DNA from: Bacteroidota bacterium
GTDB lineage: Bacteria > Bacteroidota > Bacteroidia > Bacteroidales > Prolixibacteraceae
Direction: 5' to 3'
NCBI GenBank assembly: GCA_023251455.1
Contig: JAHEYT010000029.1
Span: 79,231-143,230 of the forward strand
Length of the DNA stretch: 64,000 nucleotides
The first letter of the stretch is position 1; each line of letters begins with the position of its first letter. The position numbers and the translations under genes are program-made. Positions 36,542 through 46,160 of the stretch are shown here, piece after piece. A model generated the notes under the pieces. The model saw nothing but the letters and a program-made list of their open reading frames with translations, did no database searches and was not told where the DNA came from.

Positions 36542-38077
36542 ATGAATCGATTGATTGCTTTTTTTCTGATTTCTTTCCTTTTTGCCTGTAATTCAGTTAA
36601 AAAAGAAACTGCTATTGACATTAACTCAGTGCAAACCCAAGCTGGTTTGGTCTCCGGAAAAACTACCGATGATCAGGTCGTGAAAATATTTATGGGAGTT
36701 CCATTTGCAGCTCCGCCAGTAGGCAATTTGCGTTGGAAAACCCCTCCGCCAGTTGCTCCGTGGGAAGGTGTTCGCGCCTGTGTGACTCCACCTGCTTCAG
36801 CCATGCAAGCACCGCCAAAACCATTCATGTGCTGGTCGAAAGAATTTATGGCTCCGGAATCACCACTGAGTGAAGATTGTCTTTACCTGAATGTGTGGAC
36901 AACAGCTAAAACTGCTCAGGAAAGACTGCCTGTAATGGTCTGGATTCATGGTGGCGCGTTTACCGGAGGTTCAGGAACCGTTCCGCTTTACAATGGTGAA
37001 GATATGGCCCGTAAAGGGGTGGTATTTGTAACCATCAACTACCGTTTGGGTATTTTCGGATTTATGGCTCATCCAGAACTTTCAGCCGAATCAGATTTAA
37101 AAACATCTGGTAATTATGGCATTCTCGATCAGATTGCTGCTCTTCACTGGGTAAAACAAAACATTGCCGCATTTGGTGGAAATCCCGAAAATGTGACCAT
37201 CGCCGGGCAATCGGCCGGATCCTTCAGCGTAAATATGCTGGTTGTTTCGCCATTGGCTAAAGGCTTGTTTCAAAAAGCTATTGCACAAAGTGGCGGTATG
37301 TTTGGAAAACAACTTTCGCTGGGTAGTACTCTGCAAGCGGCTGAAGAAAATGGAAAACAACTTACCGAAAAGCTGAAAATAGCCAATTTGGCAACCTTCC
37401 GCGCTTTACCTGCTGATTCTGTTCTGAAAATTCAGGGACGATTTGGAATTGTTGTTGATAACGTAGTAATACCTCCCGTTTACGATACTTTTGCGGCCGG
37501 AAAACACAACGATGTGGCTGTCATTTCGGGTTGGAATGCCGACGACGGTGTTTCGTTTGGTCCCGCACCTAAAGCCGACCAGTTCAAGGAAAATGCAAAG
37601 AAACAATACGGCGACAAAGCCGAATCATTCCTGAAACTTTTTCCGGCTAATACCGACGAGGAAGCCGCGAAATCGCAAAAGATAGTATCACAGCTTTACT
37701 TTGGCTGGAACAATTATGCCTGGGCTCGTTTGCAGGCATCGATGGGAACCGGCAAAGCTTATCTGTATAATTTCAATCGCGTTCCCCCCGGCGAACCAAA
37801 CTACGGCGCTTTCCACTCGGCTGAATTCGGTTACGCTTTACATACCCTCAAATTGTGGGATCGTCCGTTCACCGATGTCGATTTCAAGCTCGAAGATATC
37901 ATGAGCAGTTATTGGGTAAACTTCGCAAAAACCGGAAACCCTAATGGCGAAGGATTGCCGGTGTGGCCAAACTTCACCGAAAATAATCCGCAAATTATTG
38001 AATTGGGTGACGAAGTAAAAGCGGCTTCGCTTCCATTCAAAGACCAACTTAAATTTATGGACGAAATCAATAACTAA
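36542..38077 (+). CDS. Type-B carboxylesterase lipoprotein
   Basis: This 511-residue protein has a lipobox FLFAC (Cys16), so it is probably membrane-anchored. Family marks are FMGVPFAAPPVGNLRW, SEDCLYLNVWT, WIHGGAFTGGSG (oxyanion hole), the nucleophile Ser224 in GQSAGSFS, a His in FHSAEFGYAL and the ending FAKTGNPNGEG. It lies 40 bp after the preceding esterase. Compared with the type-B enzyme at 30631 it has a lipobox rather than a cleavable signal, which suggests a different location. It hydrolyses an unknown carboxylic ester. Confidence 0.9.
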   Translation: MNRLIAFFLISFLFACNSVKKETAIDINSVQTQAGLVSGKTTDDQVVKIFMGVPFAAPPVGNLRWKTPPPVAPWEGVRACVTPPASAMQAPPKPFMCWSKEFMAPESPLSEDCLYLNVWTTAKTAQERLPVMVWIHGGAFTGGSGTVPLYNGEDMARKGVVFVTINYRLGIFGFMAHPELSAESDLKTSGNYGILDQIAALHWVKQNIAAFGGNPENVTIAGQSAGSFSVNMLVVSPLAKGLFQKAIAQSGGMFGKQLSLGSTLQAAEENGKQLTEKLKIANLATFRALPADSVLKIQGRFGIVVDNVVIPPVYDTFAAGKHNDVAVISGWNADDGVSFGPAPKADQFKENAKKQYGDKAESFLKLFPANTDEEAAKSQKIVSQLYFGWNNYAWARLQASMGTGKAYLYNFNRVPPGEPNYGAFHSAEFGYALHTLKLWDRPFTDVDFKLEDIMSSYWVNFAKTGNPNGEGLPVWPNFTENNPQIIELGDEVKAASLPFKDQLKFMDEINN

Positions 38078-38139
38078 ACGAAAAGGATTTCGACTGACCT
38101 GAAAACACAAAGTAATGCTAAACAATTAATACAAAACCG

Positions 38140-39306
38140 ATGAAAAAAATTCTGTTATTCATTTTCTCTCTTGCATTCTTTGCAGGGACACAAGCACAGG
38201 AACTTTCCAATTTTATGAACCAGAAACCTATCGTTTCACCAGAAATTGGAGTAAAAGAAGTAACCTTTAGGTTAATGGCTCCAAATGCCGACACCGTTAA
38301 AATTAATGGTGGATTTACGCCAACCGTTAAGATGAAAACCTCATTCGGAAACATGGATGTTCCGAGTAGTGTAAATCTCAAGAAAGACGACAAAGGTCTT
38401 TGGTCAATCACCCTGCCGCTTCCGGAACCCGAACTTTATACCTACAGTTTCATTGTTGACGGTGTTGCCCTTAATGATCCGACCAACATTTTTATGCAAC
38501 GCGACGGTACCCGTTACTTGAGCGTTCTGCTTGTTCCGGGTAAAAAAACCGAGAATTATTCCGAGGCCAAACAACGGGGCAATCTGCAACAGGTTTGGTA
38601 CGACTCACAAACTATTGGACTTAACCGCCGAATGTTTGTTTACACGCCGTACGGTTACGAAACCAGCGGAAAAAGCTATCCGGTGCTTTACCTTTTGCAT
38701 GGAGCCGGTGGCGACGAAGATGCATGGAGCACGATGGGGCGTGCCCGTCAAATTTTGGATAACCTGATTGAAAAAGGTCAGGCTGTTCCGATGATTTGTG
38801 TGATGCCAAATGGAAATCCAAATCAAATGGCAGCAAAGACTACTATGCTTCCTGAAAGTGAATTCGATTTTAGGGATCCGTCGAAACAGAACCTTTACAT
38901 AAATAGCATTGCAAAAGACATTGTCCCTTACATCGAAAAGAATTACCGGGTAATTGCCGACCCCAATCACCGTGCCATTTCAGGTCTTTCAATGGGTGGA
39001 GGACACACCATTGCTTTGGCTAATGAATATCCTGGCATGTTCCAATATATCTGTCCTTTAAGCATGGGTTTATGGAATGAGCAACCGGATATCGACGCAA
39101 AACTGCAGGGACTTAAAAAGGCCGGTTACAAGATGTACTGGCTGGCTTGCGGCAATACCGATTTTGTTTATGAAAGTGCCAAAAAGCTGGATGCAAAATT
39201 AACTGAAAACGGGTTGAAGCATACCTTCTTTGTAACCGAAGGCGGTCATACCTGGGCCAACTGGCGGGTATATCTGAACACTATGGCACCACAATTATTT
39301 AAATAG
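38140..39306 (+). CDS. CE1-like esterase with N-terminal E-set domain
   Basis: This 388-residue exported enzyme has a signal peptide (cleavage after GTQAQ, about 20), an E-set domain (about 35-125, VTFRLMAPNADTVKINGGF) and an esterase-D-type domain (about 150-388) with VLYLLHGAGGDEDAW, Ser284 in GLSMGGGHTIAL and His in EGGHTWANWRVYLN. It is closest in appearance to the esterase at 32380 (both have GGHTW-NWRVYL and ARQ- or SQILDNLI segments). It is spaced 21 bp before a GH3 gene, so a deacylating esterase and a glycosidase are probably made together. Confidence 0.88.
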   Translation: MKKILLFIFSLAFFAGTQAQELSNFMNQKPIVSPEIGVKEVTFRLMAPNADTVKINGGFTPTVKMKTSFGNMDVPSSVNLKKDDKGLWSITLPLPEPELYTYSFIVDGVALNDPTNIFMQRDGTRYLSVLLVPGKKTENYSEAKQRGNLQQVWYDSQTIGLNRRMFVYTPYGYETSGKSYPVLYLLHGAGGDEDAWSTMGRARQILDNLIEKGQAVPMICVMPNGNPNQMAAKTTMLPESEFDFRDPSKQNLYINSIAKDIVPYIEKNYRVIADPNHRAISGLSMGGGHTIALANEYPGMFQYICPLSMGLWNEQPDIDAKLQGLKKAGYKMYWLACGNTDFVYESAKKLDAKLTENGLKHTFFVTEGGHTWANWRVYLNTMAPQLFK

Positions 39307-39327
39307 CAAAACTCAACAACTAAAACA

Positions 39328-41604
39328 ATGAAAATAGCAGGATTGACAATCGTTATAGCGATGTTACTGATTTTAACAAACCAGGTGAATGCCCAAAAGC
39401 ATATATCATCGTTACTTCAATACGACAAACAGATTGATGGCATTATCAGCCAAATGACTCTGGAAGAAAAAGTAAACATGCTTCATGCCAAGTACATGTT
39501 TGTTTCAGCGGGTGTTGAACGACTGGGGATTGCCGACATGAGATATGCTGACGGACCATTTGGTGTCCGTGAGGAAATGCAGCCCAACGGATGGATGCCA
39601 TTGAACTGGGAAAAAGATAAAGCAACATTTTTTCCAACAGGTTCGGCGTTGGCAGCAACCTGGAGCCCCGAACTGGCTTATAGTTACGGTACCGGAATGG
39701 CTCGCGAAACTCGGTTACGCGGGAAAGATATGATACTTGGACCAGCCATCAATATCCAACGGATTCCAACCGGAGGAAGAACGTATGAATATTTAAGTGA
39801 AGATCCGTTTCTAAGTGCGCAATTAGCTGTTGGTTACACTAAAGGTGCGCAAGACAACGGAGTGGCGGTTTGTGTGAAACATTTTGCGCTGAACAATCAG
39901 GAAAACAACCGCGGAACAGTAAATGTAATTGTAGGTGAACGAGCTATGCGCGAGATTTATCTTCCTCCTTTTCGGGCAACCGTTGAGGAAGGTGACGCTT
40001 ATGGATTTATGTCGGCCTACAACAAAGTAAACGGTTGGTGGTGTGCCGAAAATGACATCCTGCTCAACAAAATTCTTCGCAACGAATGGGGCTTTGCCGG
40101 AATGGTAATTTCCGACTGGGGTGGAACACATAGCACTGTAGGATCAGTAAAAAGCGGGCTGAATGTAGAAATGCCAGATAAAAAATTTCTCGGACAGGCA
40201 TTGATTGATTCGGTAAAAGCCGGAAAGGTTTCCGAAGAAATCATAAATCTGCGTGTTCGCGAGATTTTGCGTGTCAGGTTGGCCATCAAGCCAATTCCTG
40301 AAAAAGAAGCAAATACAGAAATGACCTCGCAACCGGCTCAGCAGAAAATAGCTTATGAAGTGGCCAGCAAATCCATTGTTTTGCTGAAAAACGATGGTGT
40401 ACTTCCATTACAGTTGAAAAACAAGCCTGTAATTGCAGTAATTGGTGCCAATGCAACTCAAATAATGGGGTCAGGCGGAATGGGCGCTGGTGTGAAAACA
40501 TTGTATGAGGTTACTCCGCTTGAAGGATTTAAAAACCGGATTGGCGATAAGGCAGAAATCATTTTTGCACAAGGATACGATCCTGTAGTTTTCAGTTTTG
40601 CCGATATGTTCAAGAAAAAAACACCTGAAGAAATTGAACAGAAAGCTCGTGAAAAGGCAGTGATAGCTTTGAAACTTACGAAAGAAGCGCTTGAAGTGGT
40701 GTCAAAAGCTGATATTGTTCTCTTTGTTGGCGGTAATAACCGCGCCGTTGAAACAGAAGGAAGTGACCGGAAAGATATTTTACTTCCTTCAGGGCAGGAT
40801 GAACTGATTAAAAAAATTGCAGCAGTGAACCCGAACATTGTTACAGTACTGACAAGTGGCGCTCCAAACGATTTGAAGGTGGTGAAACAAGTATCAAAAG
40901 CACTGCTTATTTCGTGGTTTAATGGTACCGAAGGTGGAAATGCTTTAGCCGATGTGCTTGTTGGAAATATTTCGCCAAGCGGACGTTTACCGTTCACTTT
41001 GCCTGTTAATCTGGAGGATTCACCAGCTTATGCACTGGGGAATTACCCTCAGGGAGGAAAAAATGCTGACGTGTTTGCCAACCTTGTTTCAGAAACCGAA
41101 GCAGTGGAAAAACCAAAAGCGGAAGCGATTAAAAGTAACGATCCGAATACCGCTCTTTATTCCGAAGAATCGCTGGTAGGTTATCGTTGGTTCGACACAA
41201 AAAAAATCAATGTAATGTATCCGTTTGGTTATGGTCTCACTTACACCACTTTTGAATATGCCAACCTAAAAACTGATAAGAAAAAATATGGCAAAGACGA
41301 TGTGATCGCGATTTCAGTTGAATTGAAAAATTCCGGTAAAGTGGCTGCTGATGAGGTTGCTCAGGTGTATGTACACCGCATCAATCCTTCGGTTGAATGG
41401 CCACAAAAAGAACTCAAGGCATTCTCAAGGGTATCGCTTAATCCAGGCGAAAGCAAGACTGTAACACTCGAAATCCCGGTAAAAAATCTGAAATACTGGA
41501 ATGAAACAAAACAAGCATGGGATGATGATCTTTGTAATATGGAGATACAGGTTGGCGCCTCTGCCGGTGAGATAAAACTGAAAAAAGAAATCAATCTTAA
41601 ATAA
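39328..41604 (+). CDS. GH3 family beta-glycosidase
   Basis: This 758-residue exported enzyme has a signal peptide (cleavage after VNAQ, about 23). The GH3 N-terminal barrel contains YADGPFGVRE, GPAINIQRIPTGGRTYEYLSEDP (read as two pieces around Arg), CVKHFALNNQE and the nucleophile Asp263 in VISDWGGTHS. The alpha/beta-sandwich has the ETEGSDRKDILLP acid/base loop. A fibronectin-III-like domain closes the protein (about 660-758, YGLTYTTFEYANL). Activity is most likely beta-glucosidase or beta-xylosidase. It follows an esterase at 21 bp and precedes a type-B esterase at 30 bp. Confidence 0.93.
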   Translation: MKIAGLTIVIAMLLILTNQVNAQKHISSLLQYDKQIDGIISQMTLEEKVNMLHAKYMFVSAGVERLGIADMRYADGPFGVREEMQPNGWMPLNWEKDKATFFPTGSALAATWSPELAYSYGTGMARETRLRGKDMILGPAINIQRIPTGGRTYEYLSEDPFLSAQLAVGYTKGAQDNGVAVCVKHFALNNQENNRGTVNVIVGERAMREIYLPPFRATVEEGDAYGFMSAYNKVNGWWCAENDILLNKILRNEWGFAGMVISDWGGTHSTVGSVKSGLNVEMPDKKFLGQALIDSVKAGKVSEEIINLRVREILRVRLAIKPIPEKEANTEMTSQPAQQKIAYEVASKSIVLLKNDGVLPLQLKNKPVIAVIGANATQIMGSGGMGAGVKTLYEVTPLEGFKNRIGDKAEIIFAQGYDPVVFSFADMFKKKTPEEIEQKAREKAVIALKLTKEALEVVSKADIVLFVGGNNRAVETEGSDRKDILLPSGQDELIKKIAAVNPNIVTVLTSGAPNDLKVVKQVSKALLISWFNGTEGGNALADVLVGNISPSGRLPFTLPVNLEDSPAYALGNYPQGGKNADVFANLVSETEAVEKPKAEAIKSNDPNTALYSEESLVGYRWFDTKKINVMYPFGYGLTYTTFEYANLKTDKKKYGKDDVIAISVELKNSGKVAADEVAQVYVHRINPSVEWPQKELKAFSRVSLNPGESKTVTLEIPVKNLKYWNETKQAWDDDLCNMEIQVGASAGEIKLKKEINLK

Positions 41605-41634
41605 ACCTGACTTTTACAAACTAAAACCTGTAAC

Positions 41635-43302
41635 ATGAAAACCAACAGACGTAACTTTTTCCAGACATTGGGTGCAGGAGCTGCCGGACTCGGATTAACA
41701 TCCATGCCATTTATTTCCAATGCAGCAAATTCGCCAAAGTCGGACAACGATGACCAGCAATTATTGGTTGGGGATAATATTGCCATTGCCGAAACCAAGT
41801 ACGGAAAGGTAAAAGGTTTTATCCTGAGGGGGATTTATAACTACCGTGGAATTCCTTACGGAGCTGATACTTCAGGCAAAAATCGTTTCATGCCGCCGCA
41901 ACCGCCCAAACCCTGGACAACTACTTTGCCAACCGTTTGGTGGGGTAATACTGCTCCGCAAATTATGGACAACCGGTATGCCAACGCCTATTCGTCGTTT
42001 GTCGACCATTGGAACTATGACGATGTAAGCGAAGATTGCCTGAAGCTGAATATCTGGACACCGGCAGTTGATACAAAAAAACGTCCGGTTTTGGTTTGGC
42101 TGCATGGTGGGGGTTACACCAACGGAAACGGCATTGAGCAGGACGGTTACGATGGTGAAAACCTCTGCCGCAAAGGAAATATTGTGTTTGTTTCAATTAA
42201 TCATCGTTTGGGACCGATTGGGTTCAGTAATCTTTCTGGTGTTGGCGGTTCAAAATATGCTGATTCAGGAAATGTTGGAGCATTGGATATGGTTGCTGCA
42301 CTGGAATGGGTTCGCGATAACATTGCAAATTTCGGTGGAGATCCGGGCAATGTTACCATCATGGGGCAATCGGGTGGTGGTGCCAAAGTTTGTGTGGTGG
42401 CCGCCATGCCAAAAGCAAAAGGATTGTTCCACAAAGCTGTTCCATTGAGTGGATCGACCATTAAAGCAATGGATCAAACGGCTTCTCAAAAGCTGGGCGA
42501 ATATATCCTGAAAGAAGCTGGCCTGAGCGCATCAGAAGTCGACAAACTTCAGGAAATGCCATGGAAAGATTACCTCGTTCTGGCCAATAAAGCTGCCCAG
42601 AAATTTGCTGCCGAAAATGCCGGAACTGGTGTGCGTGGTGGTTTTAGTCCGGTTGCTGACGGAACAAACATTCCCAAAGGACAGTTCTTTGCCGATGCAT
42701 CAGGTCTTTCATCCGATGTTCCGATGATGATCAGCACTACTTTCCACGAATGGGGAATGGCGCGTACCATGCCCGAAATGGAAATGATTACCCGGGAAAA
42801 GGCAATTAATATGCTGAAAGAACGTGCCGGTATGGGTGGCGGTTTGGGCGACAAAGCTGCTGCTGCTTACGATGCCTATGCTAAAGCATTTCCAAAAGCT
42901 AAACCAATTGAAGTTATGACCCTGGTGAGCAGCAACCGCAAAGGTGCCATCGATACTGCCAATGCAAAGGCTGTGCAGAAAGCTCCGGTTTATCTGGCTT
43001 GGTTTGGCTGGGAACCACCCATGTTCGACAACCGGATGCGTGCTTTCCATTGTTTGGATATCTGCTTCTGGTTTGCCAATACCGATTTGATGCTGACCCA
43101 CACGGGTGGTGGTAAACGTCCGCGTTCATTATCCGAAAAAATGTCGGGAGCATTGCTTCAATTCATGAAAACCGGAAATCCAAATAAAGGCGGACTTCCG
43201 GAGTGGAAAGCCTATACTTCAGAAAAAGGCGAAACCATGATTCTGAACGATCAACCGGAACTGAAAAGCGATCCGGACAGGGAAGCCCGGAAATTGATCT
43301 AA
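41635..43302 (+). CDS. Tat-exported type-B carboxylesterase
   Basis: This 555-residue protein has a twin-arginine signal (TNRRNFFQTLGAGAAGLG), unlike the other esterases here, implying folding before export. Family features are YRGIPYGADTSGKNRF, SEDCLKLNIWTP, WLHGGGYTNGNG and the nucleophile Ser246 in GQSGGGAK, where Gly replaces the usual Ala of GxSAG. The region near 460-490 (RAFHCLDICFWFANTD) supplies a candidate catalytic His. The C-terminus has FMKTGNPNKGG. It is placed 30 bp after a GH3 gene. The substrate is unknown. Confidence 0.88.
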   Translation: MKTNRRNFFQTLGAGAAGLGLTSMPFISNAANSPKSDNDDQQLLVGDNIAIAETKYGKVKGFILRGIYNYRGIPYGADTSGKNRFMPPQPPKPWTTTLPTVWWGNTAPQIMDNRYANAYSSFVDHWNYDDVSEDCLKLNIWTPAVDTKKRPVLVWLHGGGYTNGNGIEQDGYDGENLCRKGNIVFVSINHRLGPIGFSNLSGVGGSKYADSGNVGALDMVAALEWVRDNIANFGGDPGNVTIMGQSGGGAKVCVVAAMPKAKGLFHKAVPLSGSTIKAMDQTASQKLGEYILKEAGLSASEVDKLQEMPWKDYLVLANKAAQKFAAENAGTGVRGGFSPVADGTNIPKGQFFADASGLSSDVPMMISTTFHEWGMARTMPEMEMITREKAINMLKERAGMGGGLGDKAAAAYDAYAKAFPKAKPIEVMTLVSSNRKGAIDTANAKAVQKAPVYLAWFGWEPPMFDNRMRAFHCLDICFWFANTDLMLTHTGGGKRPRSLSEKMSGALLQFMKTGNPNKGGLPEWKAYTSEKGETMILNDQPELKSDPDREARKLI

Positions 43303-43533
43303 AAAAATAAGGAACTCTTCAAGTAATTTTAATTGATTCTTTTTTGCTCCTGAAGCTACAATTTGAAGTTCATTTTCGAATAGTGGTTTCAGGAACAATG
43401 GAATCTATTTGTAAAATTTTCCGATCAGCACTATTCAGGACACCTGTTGTATAATATGTGTTTTTCGGTTAAAATGCTGATAATTATTCTGCTTTATGAT
43501 TTGTTCAATTTTGAATTTAATAAATTATGAACT

Positions 43534-43566
43534 ATCATTGTGTCGCTTTGACACAATGATTTTTTA
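43534..43566 (+). terminator. Terminator-like hairpin directly upstream of a GH3 gene
   Basis: ATCATTGTGTC (43534-43544) and GACACAATGAT (43550-43560) form a perfect 11-bp stem around GCTTT, followed by six T. The GH3 ATG is only 20 nt beyond. It either ends the esterase operon or attenuates the GH3 gene. A similar sequence (AACTATCATTGCGTC, then TGACACA) lies at 18297-18322 before the oxidoreductase gene. Confidence 0.7.
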
Positions 43567-43585
43567 ATACTAAAATGTTTAATAT

Positions 43586-46036
43586 ATGAGACTTAAATGG
43601 CTTCGTTCAACAATGGTTTTTACCATTGTGTTTTCCCTGTTAACATTAGCTTTTCAGGTTAAAACCAGTAGCGCTAAATCTACTGATGGACAAAAAATTC
43701 AGCAGATTATCTCTAAAATGACACTTGATCAGAAGGCGCAATTGGTGATTGGAACAGGTATGTTCTTTGAAATGCCAGATTCGTTGAGAGCTAAAATGCC
43801 TCCGGGATTTGGCGGGGAAGGTGATGCAAAAGATCCGGTTTATAGCGAGATGGTGAAACGCATTCGCAAATATTTGCCTGGATCGGCAGGTAATTCATCC
43901 GAATTTCTTGATTTAGGAATTGCAACACAGGTATTAAGCGATGGACCAGCCGGTTTACGCATTCAGCCAACCAGAAAAGGCGATACAAAAACATACTATT
44001 GCACAGCATTCCCGATAGGTACTGTTTTAGCTTCGACATGGGATAATGACCTGATTTATAAAGTTGGTCAGGCCATGGGTAATGAGGTAAAAGAATATGG
44101 CTCCGACATTTTACTTGCTCCGGCTTTGAATATTCAGCGCGACCCGCTTTGTGGTCGTAATTTTGAGTATTATTCTGAAGATCCGCTTGTCGCAGGAAAA
44201 ACTGCTGCTGCAATGGTTAAAGGTATTCAGTCGAATGGTGTTGGAACCTCAATCAAACACTTTGCCGCCAACAACTCCGAAACGAACCGTATGTCGGTAA
44301 ATACAATCGTTAGCGAACGTGCTTTGCGCGAAATTTACCTGAAAGGTTTTGAAATTACCGTTAAAGAATCTCAACCCTGGACGGTAATGTCTTCGTACAA
44401 CAAAATTAACGGCACATATACTTCAGAAAGTAATGATTTGCTGACGAAGATACTTCGCGATGATTGGAAATTTCAGGGTTATGTAATGACCGACTGGGGT
44501 GGTGGAAGTGATGTTGTTGCTCAAATGATTGCCGGAAACGACATGATCCAGCCAGGATCTCCCAAACAAATTGAGGATATTGTCGCTGCTGTAAAAGCTG
44601 GAAAACTTGACGTGAAAATTCTGGATCGTAACGTTGGCCGCATTTTGTCTATCATGCTGAAAGCGCCTCGCTACAACAAATATCCGTATTCAAGTACTCC
44701 TGATTTAAAGGCACATGCCGAAGTTACCCGTCAGGTTGCAACCGATGGGATGGTTCTTTTGAAAAACGACAAAAAAGCACTTCCAATCCCTTCAGGAGTT
44801 AAAAATATTGCAGCTTTTGGAAATACATCCTACGATTTTATTGCAGGTGGAAGCGGTAGCGGCGACGTGAACGAAGCCTATACTATTTCGTTGTTCGAAG
44901 GTTTGACGAACAATGGCTATACTCCGGATGACGCGCTGACAACCGCATATAAAGCTTACATGGACCACATGAGGGCTCAAATACCAAAATCAGACAATCC
45001 GTTAATGGCTTTGATGATGGGAAAACAGCCGATTCAGGAAATGACAGTTACCACTGATTTGGCGAAAAAATTTGCTGAAAAATCGGATATTGCATTGATT
45101 ACCATTGGTCGTAACGCAGGTGAAGGTCGCGACCGTACGGATACCGAAGGCGATTTTAGGTTGACTAAAACCGAAAGAGAGATGATTAAGAATGTTTCCG
45201 AAGCTTTTCATGCTAAAGGGAAAAAAGCCATCGTAATCCTCAATGTCGCCGGAGTTATTGAAGTAGCCAGCTGGCGCGATATGGCTGATGCAGTTTTGGT
45301 TGCATGGCAGCCCGGACAGGAAGGCGGAAACTCTGTAGTTGATGTGTTGAGTGGAAAAGTGAATCCTTCAGGAAAATTGACTGCAACATTCCCTGTAAAA
45401 TATGCTGATACTCCTTCAGCAAAAAATTTCCCTGGAGTTGCCGAAAAATCGGATAAAAAAGACGATGCCCCGGATCTTTCAGGATTCTCGTTTATGCGTC
45501 GTGTGCCATGGGAAATGGTTTACGAAGACGATATTTATGTGGGTTACCGCTATTATAATACGTTCAAAGTGCCTGTTGCTTACGAATTTGGTTATGGCTT
45601 GTCGTACACCACTTTCGATTACTCAAACCTGAAATCAAGTTCTTCTGCCTTTACTGGCAAACTCACCGTTTCGGTTGATGTAAAGAATACCGGATCTGTT
45701 GCAGGTCGCGAAGTTGTTCAGGTATACATTGGTGCACCTTCAGGAAAACTGAAAAAACCAGAAGAAACACTGACTGCTTTTGGTAAAACCAGACTGTTAC
45801 AACCTGGCGAATCGCAAACCATGAGTTTCAACATTGAAACGAAAGATTTCGCTTCATTCGACGAAGCTACTTCTTCGTGGATTGCCGAAGCCGGTAATTA
45901 TACCCTGAAAATTGGAGCTTCATCAACAGCCATCAAACAAACAGCAAGCTTTAAAATTGCCAGGGAATTGAATGCAGGTAAAGTAACCAGAGCTCTGACT
46001 CCTTCTCGCGAAATCAATAAACTGGTTTCGAAATAA
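43586..46036 (+). CDS. GH3 family beta-glycosidase
   Basis: This 816-residue exported enzyme has a signal peptide (cleavage in the SAKS region, about 32). GH3 motifs are LSDGPAGLRI, APALNIQRDPLCGRNFEYY, SIKHFAANNSE, the nucleophile Asp303 in VMTDWGGGSD, the acid/base loop NAGEGRDRTDTEGDF and a C-terminal fibronectin-III-like domain (YGLSYTTFDYSNL). It is a little longer than the GH3 at 39328, with an insertion near the N-terminus (PPGFGGEGDAKDP) and a C-terminal tail. It is probably a beta-glucosidase-type enzyme. The upstream hairpin suggests regulation separate from the esterase run. Confidence 0.93.
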   Translation: MRLKWLRSTMVFTIVFSLLTLAFQVKTSSAKSTDGQKIQQIISKMTLDQKAQLVIGTGMFFEMPDSLRAKMPPGFGGEGDAKDPVYSEMVKRIRKYLPGSAGNSSEFLDLGIATQVLSDGPAGLRIQPTRKGDTKTYYCTAFPIGTVLASTWDNDLIYKVGQAMGNEVKEYGSDILLAPALNIQRDPLCGRNFEYYSEDPLVAGKTAAAMVKGIQSNGVGTSIKHFAANNSETNRMSVNTIVSERALREIYLKGFEITVKESQPWTVMSSYNKINGTYTSESNDLLTKILRDDWKFQGYVMTDWGGGSDVVAQMIAGNDMIQPGSPKQIEDIVAAVKAGKLDVKILDRNVGRILSIMLKAPRYNKYPYSSTPDLKAHAEVTRQVATDGMVLLKNDKKALPIPSGVKNIAAFGNTSYDFIAGGSGSGDVNEAYTISLFEGLTNNGYTPDDALTTAYKAYMDHMRAQIPKSDNPLMALMMGKQPIQEMTVTTDLAKKFAEKSDIALITIGRNAGEGRDRTDTEGDFRLTKTEREMIKNVSEAFHAKGKKAIVILNVAGVIEVASWRDMADAVLVAWQPGQEGGNSVVDVLSGKVNPSGKLTATFPVKYADTPSAKNFPGVAEKSDKKDDAPDLSGFSFMRRVPWEMVYEDDIYVGYRYYNTFKVPVAYEFGYGLSYTTFDYSNLKSSSSAFTGKLTVSVDVKNTGSVAGREVVQVYIGAPSGKLKKPEETLTAFGKTRLLQPGESQTMSFNIETKDFASFDEATSSWIAEAGNYTLKIGASSTAIKQTASFKIARELNAGKVTRALTPSREINKLVSK

Positions 46037-46071
46037 TGATAAAATATTAGATTTAGTTGGTTTAGGAATGT

Positions 46072-46116
46072 AAATCCCTGCTTTTAACCTTTATGATTTT
46101 AAGTGGGGATTTTTAA
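46072..46116 (+). terminator. Hairpin between the second and third GH3 genes
   Basis: AAATCCC (46072-46078) pairs with GGGATTT (46106-46112), extended inward by weaker pairs, followed by TTAAT. Moderately convincing. Confidence 0.5.
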
Positions 46117-46160
46117 TATCCTGAAATTGATAATAAAATAAATTAAACCAATAACCCAAA

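Noticed and set aside
40458..40997. 179-codon serine/proline-rich minus-strand frame in a GH3 gene
   Set aside because: Its composition reflects the reverse of the GH3 coding sequence, and no start context or domain is seen.
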